Positions 1 to 14,100 of a stretch of 64,000 nucleotides of DNA are shown one piece after another. Each line of letters starts with the position of its first letter. Position 1 is the stretch's first letter. Made by a program: the position numbers and the translations under genes. Origin of the DNA: Pyrocephalus nanus (taxonomy: Eukaryota; Chordata; Aves; Passeriformes; Tyrannidae); assembly GCA_038380795.1 (NCBI GenBank), contig CM076266.1, positions 45,654,425-45,718,424 on the forward strand, written 5' to 3'. The notes below the pieces were generated by a model, which was not told the origin of the DNA, did no database searches, and worked only from the letters and a program-made list of their open reading frames with translations.

Positions 1-1673
1 AAAGTTGATAGGGTTTCCAGCACTTTCCTGGAAATGAGGCAAGGATGAGGCTGGGATGCATTAAGAGTAATGTGGTCAATACAGAGAACTTGAACCACTA
101 GGGAGATATGAAATAGGAAGCTCTGGGACTGTAATTGGAATAGTGTAGTTACTGCTGTCCCAAAATAAAATTTCTTCATCACATTTGAAAATGAAGATAT
201 TTCAGTTAAGGACAGTTTTTCTTTTGATGTTCCTAAACTGGAAAAAAATGTACAACCAGTTCCCTATCTTCATACTGACAATATCTTTCCATTTAACAAC
301 CCTATGCCAGGAAGTATTTTGACAGAAAAATGCCAGAGTCTTTCCTAGGAGGAAAGAAATAAAAACAATACCACCAAAAAGAATAATATAGAAAGAAAAC
401 AGGTTTAAATAAGCATTTTCACAATTTCACTAAAAATTTGTTTGAGTCAAAGACATGATGGTTGAGAGAGACTGGTGAAGGTCATTTAGTCGAGTCTCTC
501 ACTCAAAGCAAAGCAAGTGATGTTGGTGATAGAGTTTCTTCTCTTTTTCCAGGAAAAGAATTGTATTGATTCTTTCTTCCTCCTCCATATGGGATTGTGT
601 CTCAGTGTTTTCCAATACTTTCATGTTGTGCCCTTTCTCCACTGATCGTCATCTCCATAGCATACGTAAACTTTCAATATCCAGAGTGCCAGAATTATGA
701 CGAAATCTTTGTTTTGTTTTTATCCCTAAAACTGCTTTTTCTCCTTGCTCACAAGGTTGTATTCCATTACATGACCAGTGGTTTATAGAGTTGGTGTATT
801 CAGTATCATCTCCTGCTACAAATGGAAGTGTCTGCATTCTTCTCTCCTTCATCCTGTCTTTATCTTAGATGCTGTTTCTACAGATACTAGACTCTTGTTA
901 TTTAGTGATAGCAATGGCTTTTTTATTGTTATTATCAAGACAAAATTATTTTCCTGAGAGTTGTAAACAATAACTTCATATTACAACCTAGGTTTCCTAC
1001 ACAAGTTAAAAGGCTTGATATCTGTATTTATTTTCTAAGGAAAAAAAAAATGAAAAATAAGGGTTTTTTTCAGTGTTAGATCAGTAACCTGATCTCAGAG
1101 AAGAGGGAGGCTGACTCATGATTTCTGAATGCTGAACTCCTGAGACTGGCCATACTGGTAATTAGAAGAAACGTTCCTCAAAGACAAAAAAGAAAAGAAA
1201 TGATTGTATGTGGTTAATTTACAAGTATGAGAATGGAACAAAGATGCAGATGGTGAAGAAATATAAGGGCAGGAGAAACTAGATGAACATCAGTGTTTAC
1301 AGAAATCGTGATGAGGGAGAAAGAAACAACGCAGTAATGGTAAGTGAGGAACATTGTCTGTGGCAGTCAATACTCAATGCAAGCAGTGTTCAATCAATAT
1401 GCAAAGGAGCAGCTAAAGTGGCTACAGCACAACGCTCAGCGAAGAAGTGAAAATGGCTGCGGCACATACAACGTGCATTTGTTAATCAACAAAGAGCTGA
1501 AGTTGTGCCATCTACTGTGATATGCAAAAGCATGAGGCAGGGAACAGGCAAAGGTTAAGTGAATAAAATGTGATTGATTATTAACAAGGCCAGCAAGCAG
1601 GTGAGAAGCAAAGGTAGTTAAGACTGAAGGATGAAAAGCACAGTTCTTTGTAGTGACAACAGAAAATGCCTAA
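1..1673. other. Unique AT-rich intergenic sequence, no gene seen
   Basis: No repeat family, exon-like open frame with splice sites, or RNA gene is recognisable here. The short open frames around 600-850 overlap on opposite strands, have no recognisable domain and are the length expected by chance in AT-rich DNA. Short A- and T-runs (for example near 1040) are the only low-complexity features. Confidence 0.6.
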
Positions 1674-1699
1674 CATACACACACACATACACACACATC
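1674..1699. repeat. (CA)n microsatellite, interrupted
   Basis: This is a short dinucleotide run of CA units broken by two TA steps. It is likely length-variable but short and imperfect. No gene lies nearby. Confidence 0.8.
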
Positions 1700-2219
1700 C
1701 CTGCAACCCTGCTCTGCTCAGGGCTTATCCAGCCTCACACATATTGGAGGAGCTGCAGACTAGCTCAGGCAGGCTGAAAATCTCCCACAGCAATACCCCA
1801 TCCTTCTATTCAGGTCTCTCTAACTGCTAAGGAGGACTCCCTCAAGCAAATTCTATATTCTTCCAGGAATATCCTCAACATTCATACAATATCCCCGTTT
1901 TTAGTTGTATATTAGAGCAGTAAGTAGGAACTAAGATTAGTTGCCATTCTATACCACTAGCAATAATGCACACTCTTCTCTTTTAGATCCTTTTGCTATG
2001 CAGTGCTGTAGTATTTCTTTGGCCTGATCCCTGTCTGGATCTTTACTTTCATTTGTTACTTACACTCATGGAGCTTATTTTTGTTGTAACATATGATGAA
2101 ATAAATTCAACTTGCCAACAGAACAGAGAAGGACATATGGACAGCACATTTCAGTCAGTCTAAAATGCAGAGAAGAGTGAAAACATTTAATTAGACACTT
2201 TAGAGAAAAGAAGAACAGC

Positions 2220-2938
2220 CACTGGATGTTCGTAGAGGGAATAACATGCTGGAAAGCAGTGCCACAGAAAGAGAACTGGGAATCCTGGTCAATGGCAAGT
2301 TGAATATGAGTCAGCAGTGCCCTGGCAGCCAGGAGATGTCCTGAGGGGCATCAGGCAAGGCATTGTCGGTTGAGGAAGGGATTGTCCTGCTCTGCTCTGG
2401 GGCAGCCTCACCTTGAATATTGTGTGCAGTTTTGGTCACTACAATATAAGATATTAAGCTATTGGAAAGTGTCCAAAGAAAGGCAGTGAAGATGGTGAAG
2501 GGCCTTGAGGGGAAGCCGTAAGAGGAGTGACTGAGGTCACTTGGTCTGTTCAGCCTGGAGGAGATGGAGGAGAGACCTCATTGCAGTTACAACTTCCTCC
2601 TGAGGGGAAGAGGAGGGGCAGGCACTGATCTCTTCTCTTTGGACAACAGGGACAGGACCCAAGGGAATGGCCTGAAGTTGTGTCAGGGGAGGTTTACGTT
2701 GCATATGAGAAAAAGGTGCTTCCCCTGGAGGGTGTTTGGGCACTGGAACAGGCTCCCCAGGGAAGTGGTTACAGCACCAAACCTGACAGAGTTCAAGAAG
2801 TGTTTGGATGATACATTTGGATGATACTCTCAGGCACATGGTGTGACTGTTGAGGATGGTCCTGTACAGGGCTAAGGGCTGGACTCGATGATCCTCGTGG
2901 GCCCCTTCCAACTCCGTATATTCTGTGATTCTGTGATT
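2220..2938 (+). mobile_element. CR1 LINE, 5'-truncated 3' end (type with GATGATCC...TTCTGTGA tail)
   Basis: This is a chicken-repeat-1 non-LTR retrotransposon fragment covering the end of ORF2 and the 3' UTR. The frame at about 2564-2824 reads the CR1 reverse-transcriptase C-terminus, including blocks such as PHCSYNFLLRGRGG, GLKLCQGRFTL and HWNRLPREVV. The 3' UTR carries the hallmark ACTCGATGATCC and CCTTCCAACT blocks and ends in two TTCTGTGA units. It is collinear with 50.94-51.73 kb, which belongs to the same CR1 type. It starts abruptly mid-ORF, as expected from incomplete target-primed reverse transcription. The frame is broken upstream and ends in a local 13-bp duplication near 2803-2828. 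It is not functional. Confidence 0.95.
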
Positions 2939-2940
2939 CC

Positions 2941-5900
2941 TCCAGTGATAACCTGACAGTTTTCTCTTAAGGTTTGTATTGGTTTGGGTTTTTTGGTTTT
3001 TTTTGGAGTTGGGGTAGGGTTGTGGTTTTTTAGTTTATGAGTAGACATATTATGAAAGGAAGGTGAACAGGTACAATCAATTATATCAGTATTTTACAAC
3101 AGGATCTATCAAGAGATTTGTAATCTATAATTCCTATACCTTGTTTGTTTAACAAAACTGGCCAAGATGGCTGTTCAGAAGTATTTTCTCAAAACCATCA
3201 GGAATCTGAATACTGCTCTTTGAATAGCTGAACATGTCATACAGTCATCCACTCTGACAAAAAGAATAGTCATCGTTAGTCTGTAATGAACATAGCGTTT
3301 ATGAGATTACAGAACCATTTTCTGCCTGGAGGGCAAAATTCTACAACATATTATACATTTTAGATACAAAATATTCAAAACAAATATAAAGCCTTGAGCT
3401 TCTCAGCAAATCTGACTTAGTTTGGCCATAGTAATTTGAAGTGGAAGACATTTAGCGTAGGAAAAATACTGTACATATGTCTAAGAAAGACTCATGCAAA
3501 ACTTCCTTTCTCTAGCCTGAGAAAATTTTACACCATGATATTATAGAGTTAGATATTATAGATTACAGATCACTTCTATTACTCTCCTGCATTAGTCAAG
3601 CAGTAGAGTGCACAATACCGAATCACATATTTTTCAAATACTATTCTTGGAAACATGCTTTAAGTAGAAATAATATCAGGAAAATACTTTCCAAGTTTCT
3701 TTTTGATTATAAAACAACTTAATTTTTTTTATTAAAAATGAATATGAATCCACACTTGTACAGACCCTCAAAATTCATTATTTTCTTAGAATCCTATAAT
3801 TTGAAAAAAATTCTTTTCATTAAATCTACATGTATCCATGTTCTCTAGTACCTTTTATAAAATTGGCATTTTTCTGGGGAAATCTCCATGACAATATATA
3901 AACTATGTCTTACTGTCAAAAAGTCTTTGGTGTAAAGGAATAAAAAATGAGCTATTTCTGTGTGCTACTTTGTACAGTTACTCTCAGGTATCATTACCAA
4001 CTAAAATGTTTATTCCATATGATAGATTTATCTACAGACATATAGAGTTCTGCATACACCTTCATAACTGTAGAAAAAATATAGACATCAATATTGATAT
4101 AGATGGATATTACTATGTCCTTTTTTACCTGCAAGTGAAGAAAAAAGAAAAGTGCATAATTTAGACAAATAAATATTAGCAATAATGTTCAGAATATCAC
4201 AGGCTTACCATTGAATTTTATATTTTCTGTAATATAAACAATAAGAATAGAAGCTTGCAAATAAATTAAGGGCAAAACCTCCGTCTATAACAAAAGGCAC
4301 ACATTATGTTATGTTCGGAGAAAGGAAAAAAAAAAAAAGCCCTAATGAATGACAAGAAAATTCACACATCTTAAGGAGATATTTAGTAGAGTTCCATGCA
4401 GGTGTGCTTAAATCTACAGAGATTTGGGAGCACTCCGTAATGATTTTCAAATCTATGTGTTAATCTCATCCGCACTGGACAGAAGGTAAGAATCTCCAGG
4501 ATATGTGACAGAAGAGAAAGACATCATCAGTGAATAGTGATGTAGGGATAAGGGCTGCTTTGGTGTTCAGGTATTGCTGGTCAATGGGATTTGGTTCAGC
4601 TGAGAGCCATTAAGAGTTTCACAGTGTAGGAAGGCTACAGTTGCCATTTCTACCTTATCAAATCTCATATTATCCAGCTGCAAAATGCAATGGAATTGAA
4701 TTTGATTATTCACACTTAAAAAACAAGTTTTCAGAGGAGAAAATGTTCTATATTCATTAACATAACTATGGATTTTTGCAACCTAAGCAAAAGCAACTTC
4801 TGACTATTATGGTACTAGCAATAGTGACTTTACAATGCTGTGTGATGGTGAAGAAGTCTAGATGGAGGCCAGGGTTTTGCAGGGCACTATGCTCATGGAA
4901 AAGGTCTTTGAGAAGGATAGACTGGCTAGTCATTTTAACTCCCACAAGGTAAAGTTCACAAGTGAAGGGCAAATATAGTCAGCCTCGGTAAAAAATCTGT
5001 CTACAGAAGGACATGTTCTAGTTACTGGAGGAGCATTTCTCCCACAAATTTTGCCTGTCTGCATATTGTAAACTTTAGCTTACAGTTCTATTACCCAGCT
5101 GCTGTGGCATGGATTAAGATATTGGAATGTAAGGGTTTAGACTTCATTCAATATTAGTCCATTGTGTTTCAACAGGACAGAAGCTGTACATTGAAAAGGG
5201 AGAGGGGAAAGGTAGTTTCATGTCTGCTGATACAATACAGAAAGGTGTGAGGGGGAGTTTCCCATTCTCATCTCCATGTGTCTGAACCCTTTTTACAATG
5301 TGAGGTGACATTAAAAAGACATTTGTGTGAGCTGGCAAGGAAGAAAATGATGAAACCAGACAGAGGTCTGGAAATATAATGCGCTGATAGATAAGCAATA
5401 AGCAGCTATGGCAATCTGAGTTCATTACAGAAGACATAAATCAAAAAGACCTGATTCACTGAGGACAAATGGAGATGCCATGTAGCACAGGAAAAAGGCT
5501 AATACTGTGACCTGTCATAAAGTCAGAATTATTGTAAGGTAGAAAACATGGGGCTGCCTATGAAGAGTACTTAAAATATACAGACAAGTTTGGCAAATTC
5601 TCTTAGGTACTGGGGTATACAGAAGAAATTCCTGCCAAAGCAGTCCTCAGGAGAATGCACTGGTTATTGACCCTGGGCGAATGCAACCTCTGTATCAGTT
5701 TAAGAAATTTAACCTTGCCTCCTCTTCCCCACCTTCAATTTTCTCAAGGAGAAAATGCTGTGCAGATTCAATTCCAACTATCCAAATTTTATATTTCCTG
5801 ATTTTTTTTCCCCAACATTGTTCTCTTGCAACCATATAGTATATATATGCAGAAAAATGATATGAAGGTGGGACAATATAATTTCCTCAGACTTATCAAT

Positions 5901-8900
5901 TATCCCCAATGACATTTTTAATTCCCCTGGGTGAGATCTTAGCATATTTCTGGTATGATTTCCTATGGAAGCCACATTTATATGGGCTATATAGGCACCT
6001 AATAGTAAGTCATAGTGAAATTTATAAAAGCATCCAGTTTAATTGTGGATTAATATTATCAAACCTAGGCTGAAAAGCAAAAAATGTAAAAAAAACTCTC
6101 ATGGTATTTGAACACTCTAAAAAGTCTCAGCTAAATTGAATTTAAAAGCTTGTATCACATGGAAAAGAAACCAGTGAGCCTTCTGTTCCTATGTTATTTA
6201 TGTTCTTATGAAAATTCCACCTTTAGCAGCTGTCACTTTTTGATTTTGACAAAAAATACAAATGTCTGCTTTCTAGAAGTAATTGCAACCTCATCTCATG
6301 TATTATGTATTAAAAAAAAATATATTAGGCACATAACACCATTCTTATGGTCACTCCGGAGCAGTAGTTACCAAACAACATTCGATAAAATTCAGTGAAT
6401 TGACTGGACTATTTCAGTGATCACTGATAGCTGCTACTTATTTCCCTGTCTGTAGCTGCTGCAAAAAATTATTAGTCTAACTAAGACAAAAGTAACGCTA
6501 ATGTCCCAGAATTCTGTTGCAAAATAAAACGAGTGAAGAGCCAACCTTATGTTTGGATCCTATTTGAAATGTTACTCATGACATTTTAAAACAAAAGTTG
6601 CAATTAGTGTCATGCACATTGCTGTCATTGCATTGCAAACACTTTGTTTCTTATCTGTCAAAATCAGAGCAGCTGTCACAATTCAACTAAATTGAAAAGA
6701 ATTTTAATTAGAAATCCCTACTTTATAAAATTTCCCCTATACTTTAGCTAAAGTCAAAGTAGTAATTATACTACTTAGATTTCAGTCAGACATGCAGTCT
6801 TCAAACTTTTAAAATAGAAAATATTGCCTTTTCTGGTTTTCTGAATGCCAAGTGTGATTAAAAAAAAGGAGGTTAACTGAGATTAAAATATTACTGTATA
6901 TCCCCAGTATTAGAAAGTAATACTGTGAAAAAAATTAAAATCACATATGTATTATATATAATCCTCTATCCCTTAAGTGTTTTCTGTGTAGAAAGTTGAT
7001 GCATTTACCCTAGAACAAATTAAATGTAGTACACATGTTAAAGAGGCATTCAGAATTAGAGACTGAGTTTGCATAATAGTTTTTCAGGTACTCAGAGAGA
7101 CAGATTACACCAGAAAATTCTTGTTATTTAAAAACAGTTAATGATCCAGAAAAATATCTAATGTAGCTACAACCCCCACAAAACTGCTGGTTTGGGCAGA
7201 ATAAGAAAGGAGAACTGGTTTTAAACCGTTCATCCAACTCTACAGGGCCTGTCGTTATAGTGAAGGCAGTGCAGTATCATAGAAATTACGGAAAGGTTTT
7301 TGGTTCTCACTGGCTTAATTAATTTATTAAGAGATATTTCAGTTAGGCTAAATGTCATTTAACCTGTAAAACCATGAGACTTAATCCTTAAAAATAGTTT
7401 TCAGTAAAGTCCTATGTATTTTTTCACAAAACTTTGAAAATATTTCTACTTCTTAAAAAAAAAATCTTAAAAGTTACACTTTATTGTTCAGAAGATACGT
7501 TATTCAGCAAACTCTTTATTGCTGTTTGTTTATCTCAACAAACTCACCAACACATTTCTTACAGAGTAACAAATAGATTGAGCAAAATATTAAGAGTCGA
7601 GCCTCTGTCCCAAAATATCTGCAGAAAGACAATAAGGTAATTGAATAACAAGAGAGATAAACTTATTCATGAACAGACATAAGTGTTTAATTTTGTTCAA
7701 TAAGTTATTTACTGTTAATCATTCTTTTATTTCCGTGTATCCTTGATTTGTTTCCCAAATGACTGACCATTTCATTTTTTTAAAATATTTTCACTGTCTC
7801 CTTTTATCCACAAGGCCACATTTTCAGAGTTAGACTTATGAAATAAAAGCACACTGAGGTATCCAAGTGACCTGATTTTTAGAAATGTTGAGACTCAGCT
7901 CCCAGTGAGATCAATATATATTGATTCTACGTACTACATTCTCTTTATGCAGTTGAAAACATACCAATATTGCCATCCAGTATTTCATCAGGAAGCTATA
8001 AAAAAAATTCTTAGATATCTGTATTATTGACAAACCAAAAGTAAGTGTCAAACTATAATTCCCGTGGTGTATAGTGTTAGTAATGCTCAACATTGATTTG
8101 TAGAGTTTGAATTACAGAACTTACTTATGTATTCTCTGAAATGCAACAGAAGTTTTCAAACAGAATGTTATAGATAAGGGCTTAAAAAGTGACTCTTACC
8201 TCTGACAGTTCACTTGAAATCTTCCTTCGTAGAGATGTGGTTACTAACAGTAACATTTATATCCTACATTTTGTGTAAGAACAGTTTCTCTGTGAAGCCA
8301 AGCCACTGATCCTGAAAGGTTTGTTATGTTTTGTTCATATCATTCCTACCATCCTGAAAAATGCCATAACTTCCCTCACCTATAGCTCCTACTGGATTAT
8401 AAACTGGAAAAATCGACATCCCATCTCTGTTAACCTTTGGCAAAGCTTGAGGAACTATTTCTTGCTCTTGAAAAAGCCATCTAATTGCTAATCTATAATC
8501 CTTTTAATATGCTCTACCTTGTGGATTGATCTATTGCCAGCTGACCCAGCAGTGCCCATGGCTATATTAATCCTATTATTCACATGTTCCAATGGAACTC
8601 TTTAATGAAGTCTGAAAGGCTTGCATACTACTGATATTAAGGATGGTTACCCTTGTATTGCACCTAATTATGGAACACTCTATTGTATTCCCTAATTGTG
8701 CAAATTACTTTTTTTCTCAAGGCATAATTTATTTCTACGACAAGTTTTATCATACTGTTTTCATCTGTGTTCTTTGTTTTTTTGGGAGGATGACTTATTT
8801 ACAGCTTCAGTGTTATGTTTTTAATATCGTAATAAGCATTACATTGCTTGACCAGACTGAAAAGAAAATTACCAAGGTAAACAAAGATGTTCTGAAAAAC

Positions 8901-11109
8901 AGGAGTCTATATAAATAGTAATAGTATCTCGTATAATTAGAATTTAACCCGAGGATTTAAAACCACTCTAAAAATAGGGACAAATTGGCAGACCTTAAAA
9001 TACTCTTTTAGGAAAACATATTTTAGGAAAACAATATTATAAATTTGTAGGGTAAGAAACTAATGAAACATGTTAATAATAATGACACTGCTATCATCTG
9101 AGACAGTTCTTCAATCTTGACTCTGTCATTCTTTATCATAGAAAATACAAAAACATTAGGTTTTACAGTGACTTCTCTTTTAGTAGTTTGAAACAATTCA
9201 CAACTGTTGAGGCTTATGGAATCACTCTCAGTGTCCCACACTAAAAAACAAATCTATATTTCCACTCCATACATAGCACAATAACTAAGTAAATCATCTG
9301 TAAATACAGCATCAGAAATGAGTTTCTAATCCAGCCATCTGTAATCCAGGGCAATTTGGAAAATAAATTCCCCATACTGATGCCCTTCTCTGAGTCTTAT
9401 TATGGTTTGGGTCATGTATCTCCACAAAATCTGACCTGAAGTTACAAGATAAATCACTTACCTTTCATGATGCCATAAGAAAAATGATAGGCTGTTCACT
9501 CAAAAAATCACTCAAAACAATTGTCACATGTTTTTCTGTCAACCATCCCAAGAAATAAGAGTATCAAGACGTAACCTGTGTTTTCTAAACTATATCTCTT
9601 CTATGTTAATATCTTACCCCAAATTGGCAGTATTCTCCATTTACATTGTATTGGAAATTAATATTTTATTATTAACCCCTAAAAATTAAAGAATAGTAAG
9701 GAATTTTTAATGTCTCAGCTGCTGATTGATCTGCAGAATACATAGGCTCCTCATTGGTAAAAAATAACTATCAAAGTCTCAACTGAGGGGTAACCTTCAG
9801 CTACCTGAGCTTTTTCTCTTAGATCTGTTGCAAAATATGAAATCTATCCCATGAAGCATTACCTTAGACAAGTAATGTAACAATGTAGTATTGATAACCT
9901 CCTTAGGCTTAATAAGGTTTATGTATTTATATAAAAATACAGATTCACAACAAAATACGCTTACAATATGCAGCTCATATTAAACAATATTGTGCAACTG
10001 CCTATTTGTTTGGGCTTCCTAAACACCAGAGAAAATGAGGACATATGCACGTTGTCTCTAAAACACTTTATTAAGGTTGTCTAATTAGAATGCTACTTAA
10101 TTATCCAATATATTGGCTACAAGTACTCATAAGCAAGTCACATGTCTAATTCAGGATAATATTTTAAAATGCACTACACTGATGGCTTTGAGTGTCATAA
10201 CTATAAATAAAACAGCAGCAGTTGCACCTTACATAACACGTATGAGCTTTCTTGGCAAAATACTGGTCCCACAAAAATCTCTTGAAATAATAGTCTCCTC
10301 TGGCAAGCAGTGGTGCTCACTTTCTTTATGGCTTTTCTTACAAGTCGACTGCTACCCCTGGACATTCTGCTCAGTTCCTTCGTGGGTCTTGCCATAGAGC
10401 AATCCTTGCCATCCTTCTTTCCTCTCTGCACATGCAGCTGAAATTCCTGACAAAGAAAATCAGAGAGACTAAGGAATTCAGTCTGTCTTTTCATGGTGTC
10501 AGAAATTTTGGCCTATTAGCCCATCCCATGACTGAGAAGCCAGGATCAACTCTAAAGTACTTTCTCATGCTATTTTGCCTCACTTTCCTATGCTAGAAAA
10601 GGTAAATGACTATGCAATCCTCCTGAAACATTTCCCACATTACAGGAATCACCTAGAAATAAGACATATGATGATTAAAGACACTTGATAAGCCAGAACT
10701 GGAGACTGGAAATTCATCTGGAGTTTCAGTGCAACCCAGCTACCCACTCCGAGTATTCTTTTGCCTTATCTGTAATCTCATTGTTATTCCAAAGAACTCC
10801 TAAATGAGGAGAGATTCAGCAGGGACAATACTGTAACAATCTAGGACAGAGAATAGGTAAGAGAGGCAAGTGAAAAATAAGTAGTTCAACTAAGAGAAAT
10901 CAATAGATTATTCAACCTTTGGCATTACATGCTACTAACATAAATGTGCTCATTAGTCTGCTAATAGATTTACCAGCCAAAAGCATTTTTCCCTTTAGGA
11001 GCATGAACACCACAGAACACAAGAGTCTCTGACTCCCTTAAAGGCAGATAACTATGTGAATGTTAGATATATTCCCTTTAACCAATACTAGCAAACACTC
11101 ATCAAATTG
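2941..11109. other. 8-kb unique AT-rich block without recognisable genes or repeats
   Basis: I see no CR1, LTR or SINE sequence here. The first 120 bp are rich in G and T runs (2975-3050). A-runs occur near 4325 and short TA tracts near 5835 and 6950. Open frames are all below about 100 codons with no recognisable motifs. The stretch around 6420-6760 has non-repetitive character and several TAATTA-like words, and could be a conserved non-coding element. That is inference only. Confidence 0.55.
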
Positions 11110-11163
11110 AAAAAAAAAAAAAAAAAAACCACAAACAAGCAAGCAAACAAACAAGCAAAAAAG
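11110..11163. repeat. A19 run followed by (CAAA/CAAG)n low-complexity tract
   Basis: Nineteen consecutive A residues are followed by imperfect CAAA and CAAG tetranucleotides. It might be the decayed A-tail of a retroposed sequence, but no retroposed body is recognisable upstream, so I call it simple sequence only. Confidence 0.8.
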
Positions 11164-14100
11164 AACCGCACCCCTAAGTTAACAAACTAAGCAAACAAAA
11201 AAAGTTACAATTGGCTATGGAGGACACCAGCATTACTCCGGTGATACTTTAGTTAGAAGTTGCTTGACTAACTGAAGAAGAAAACCATTAAAGCAGCCAT
11301 TAAGAGGGTGGAGAACCAAGTTAGGACAATGTTATCAGTCATGTAGGCTGAGGAACAGTATATGAAAGGCCCAAAAGATCATGGGTTGCATGCAAAAATG
11401 AAAACTGAATGGGGAAATGTATGTAGAAGTTGATTTATTTTTTACTATTTCAGATTTCCGAGATCCTGCCCAAATCCTTTATGTTCTCCATTATAGGATT
11501 TAAGTTTCTTACCAGTTCATTTGTTTAATGTATTATCTTTGAAAGAAACCAAAGAAAGGTGGCTAAGATTTTAGTTTTGGAGGGAAGGAGAATAGGAAAG
11601 AAATTATTAAGATAATCTTTGACTTAATGACATTGATTGTCAATACCTGTGTATTTCCACATTATTTCTAAGATATCTGTGACAGTTTATCCTTAGCAGC
11701 CTTATGTGTGCATCACTGATCTAATAGGTTCTCTAGGACCTGTTGAAGTAAATTGGCATGGATTCACTTGAATCTTAAGGTATTGGGTTTTTTATTTGAG
11801 GTTTTTTTCAAACAATTTTAAATCCTTTTTAATTACTCCTAAAAAATCCTTATTTAGTTCCATGAGAGTTTCTTCATTCTTTTTTGAAGCTAAAAATGAG
11901 ATGATCTTTTCTTAATGAATTTTTAACTCTCAAGGCTGTCAATTTGTAGTTTGGATGCTGACGACTTTTAACATCTTTGCAAGAAGTACTCATGAAGTTT
12001 CTGTTGTTGATTATATAGTTAGAGGAATTGAAAAGAGTGAAAGCGATTCAGATATTTCTGCTAATATATTGATTAGCTCTATTAAAATTATCAGATTCAC
12101 AAGTGTATTAAACATACTATGTTATTCAGCTGACTTTACTCCGGGAGTTGGCTTGTGGAGATCAGTTCAGTCATTAGCTCCTGACCTCCTGCAGTGCAGT
12201 TACTTTCAAATTTTTGAACAAAGTTTCCATTGTATGTAAGGTTAGTAAATCATTTCTCTGTTGTTTGCTGGATTACTTTATGTTATTTACTCTCCCCAGA
12301 AATATGTATTAGAATTCACATATCACCAGTTCATCACAAACATTAATTATTAATTCATCATAATAATTTGGAAGTGCAGTATGGGATGCTTCTCTGTACA
12401 AAGTACAGCACAAACTTTAATTAAGTTTCCCAAGATTAAACTGAATGGCCACTGTATCATTTTCCCAGTAGTATACCATATTCCTAATTACTATCCAAAT
12501 AAATAAGTCAATATTTAGCAAATAAGTGACAGTAAATTCACAGGTTAAGCACCCATTGTAAAGAACAGCTCAACTATATTTAAAGGTCCAAAATAAAAAT
12601 TAATTGTAAATCGCCATAACTATCTGATTTGGGAGCTGATCGATCAAACAAACTTAAGCAGCAATATATTTCATAGAATTGTGAGAGCCTTGCGGCAAAG
12701 CCATCAAACACAAATAGCAACATTAATCAAAAGTGGCTCACCGCAATAAGTGAAGGTTTAATAAGTATAAATGTACTGAAGCAAAACACTTAGTTAACCC
12801 TACATGCTCTGCTGAATCAGCAGACTACACCACAGGTTGTTCTAGTAAATCATATTTGTATCATGAAGTAATTGAAGGAATCAGTTCCTGAGGTGACAAA
12901 ACTCTATTTATTTCCGTTGTGAAGAATTTTGTTGTAGAAGAAGAGAAAGAGAGAGATTTATAGTTCATTTGCATCAGATAAAAATAAAGATTTTGCTTCT
13001 GCTAAGTCCAATGGAAAGATTTTTACCTGAGGAATAAATTTAAATATTTTCAGGAAAATCTTATATTTTTTTCTTAAAATCTGACCAAAAAAAGTAGGTT
13101 CTAGGTAAATGTTAACATAAAGGTTGAAAAACATTTAACTAAATTTTTTGGGATATATTTTCATTGTGCTTGTTTTATACTGATGCAGACTTATCAGTGG
13201 TGTTTTTTTCTTTTCTTCCCCAGGCTAATTCTAGAGAACATTTCTTACAGTCTAGTTATTTTGAAACAGTTATTGCTCACAGTGGGCTGTGTCTGAGTTT
13301 TACTGAGCAAAGTCTAACCAGGAGGACAAAAATTTCATGCAGGGAAGAAAAAAAAATTAAACTCTTTAAAATAAGTGAGTTTGGAATGTACTTTACTTCA
13401 AGACATACTTCATTAATTGAGTGAGTTTTTATTCCTTTCCTTTTAGTTACATTTAAACTCAATAGAACTCATAAAGAAAAAATAGGGTATGATGGAAAAA
13501 AATGCTTATTTTTTTCCCCTTGTTATGGAAATAGATAATATAAATTCAACCTTAATAATAACTCTGTCAATGCATTAAGATAAACTTGATAAAGTCTGTG
13601 TGCAGTTCAGTCTGTGTGCTCTATGAATCAGGCAGTAGACATGCAGTAAATCCAGGCCCTGAAATCTGTGAATTTGTTTTTAAAAGACCTATAGTGGAAT
13701 AAATATGAGGGTTAAGATCATGAAAGTACCTGGAAGGAAATACAAATGTAGCTAATTATAAAACAATCTAGTGAGGATGGGCAATGGATCTAAAGGGTTA
13801 CTATTCTGTCCTGGGAAAGCTGAGGAACCAAGGAGATGTGCAAAGAATGTGTGCTATGGAGAAAAGGAACATAGTTTCTCCATATTCTAAACTAGTAACT
13901 AGAAGAAATTTTGAGCATGCACCATGTATCACCATGTAAAGTGGGAATAGCTAATCCTCAGATGAGTCACCTCCCACTGGAAGCTATCCATCCATCTCAC
14001 CGATTTCAGGGTATTGTGGAGGTTGATGCTGCTATGAGTTAAGACTTCTGGAACAAGGAATTTTCACATCTTATGTCTACCTATGCATTTTGAACTGCTC

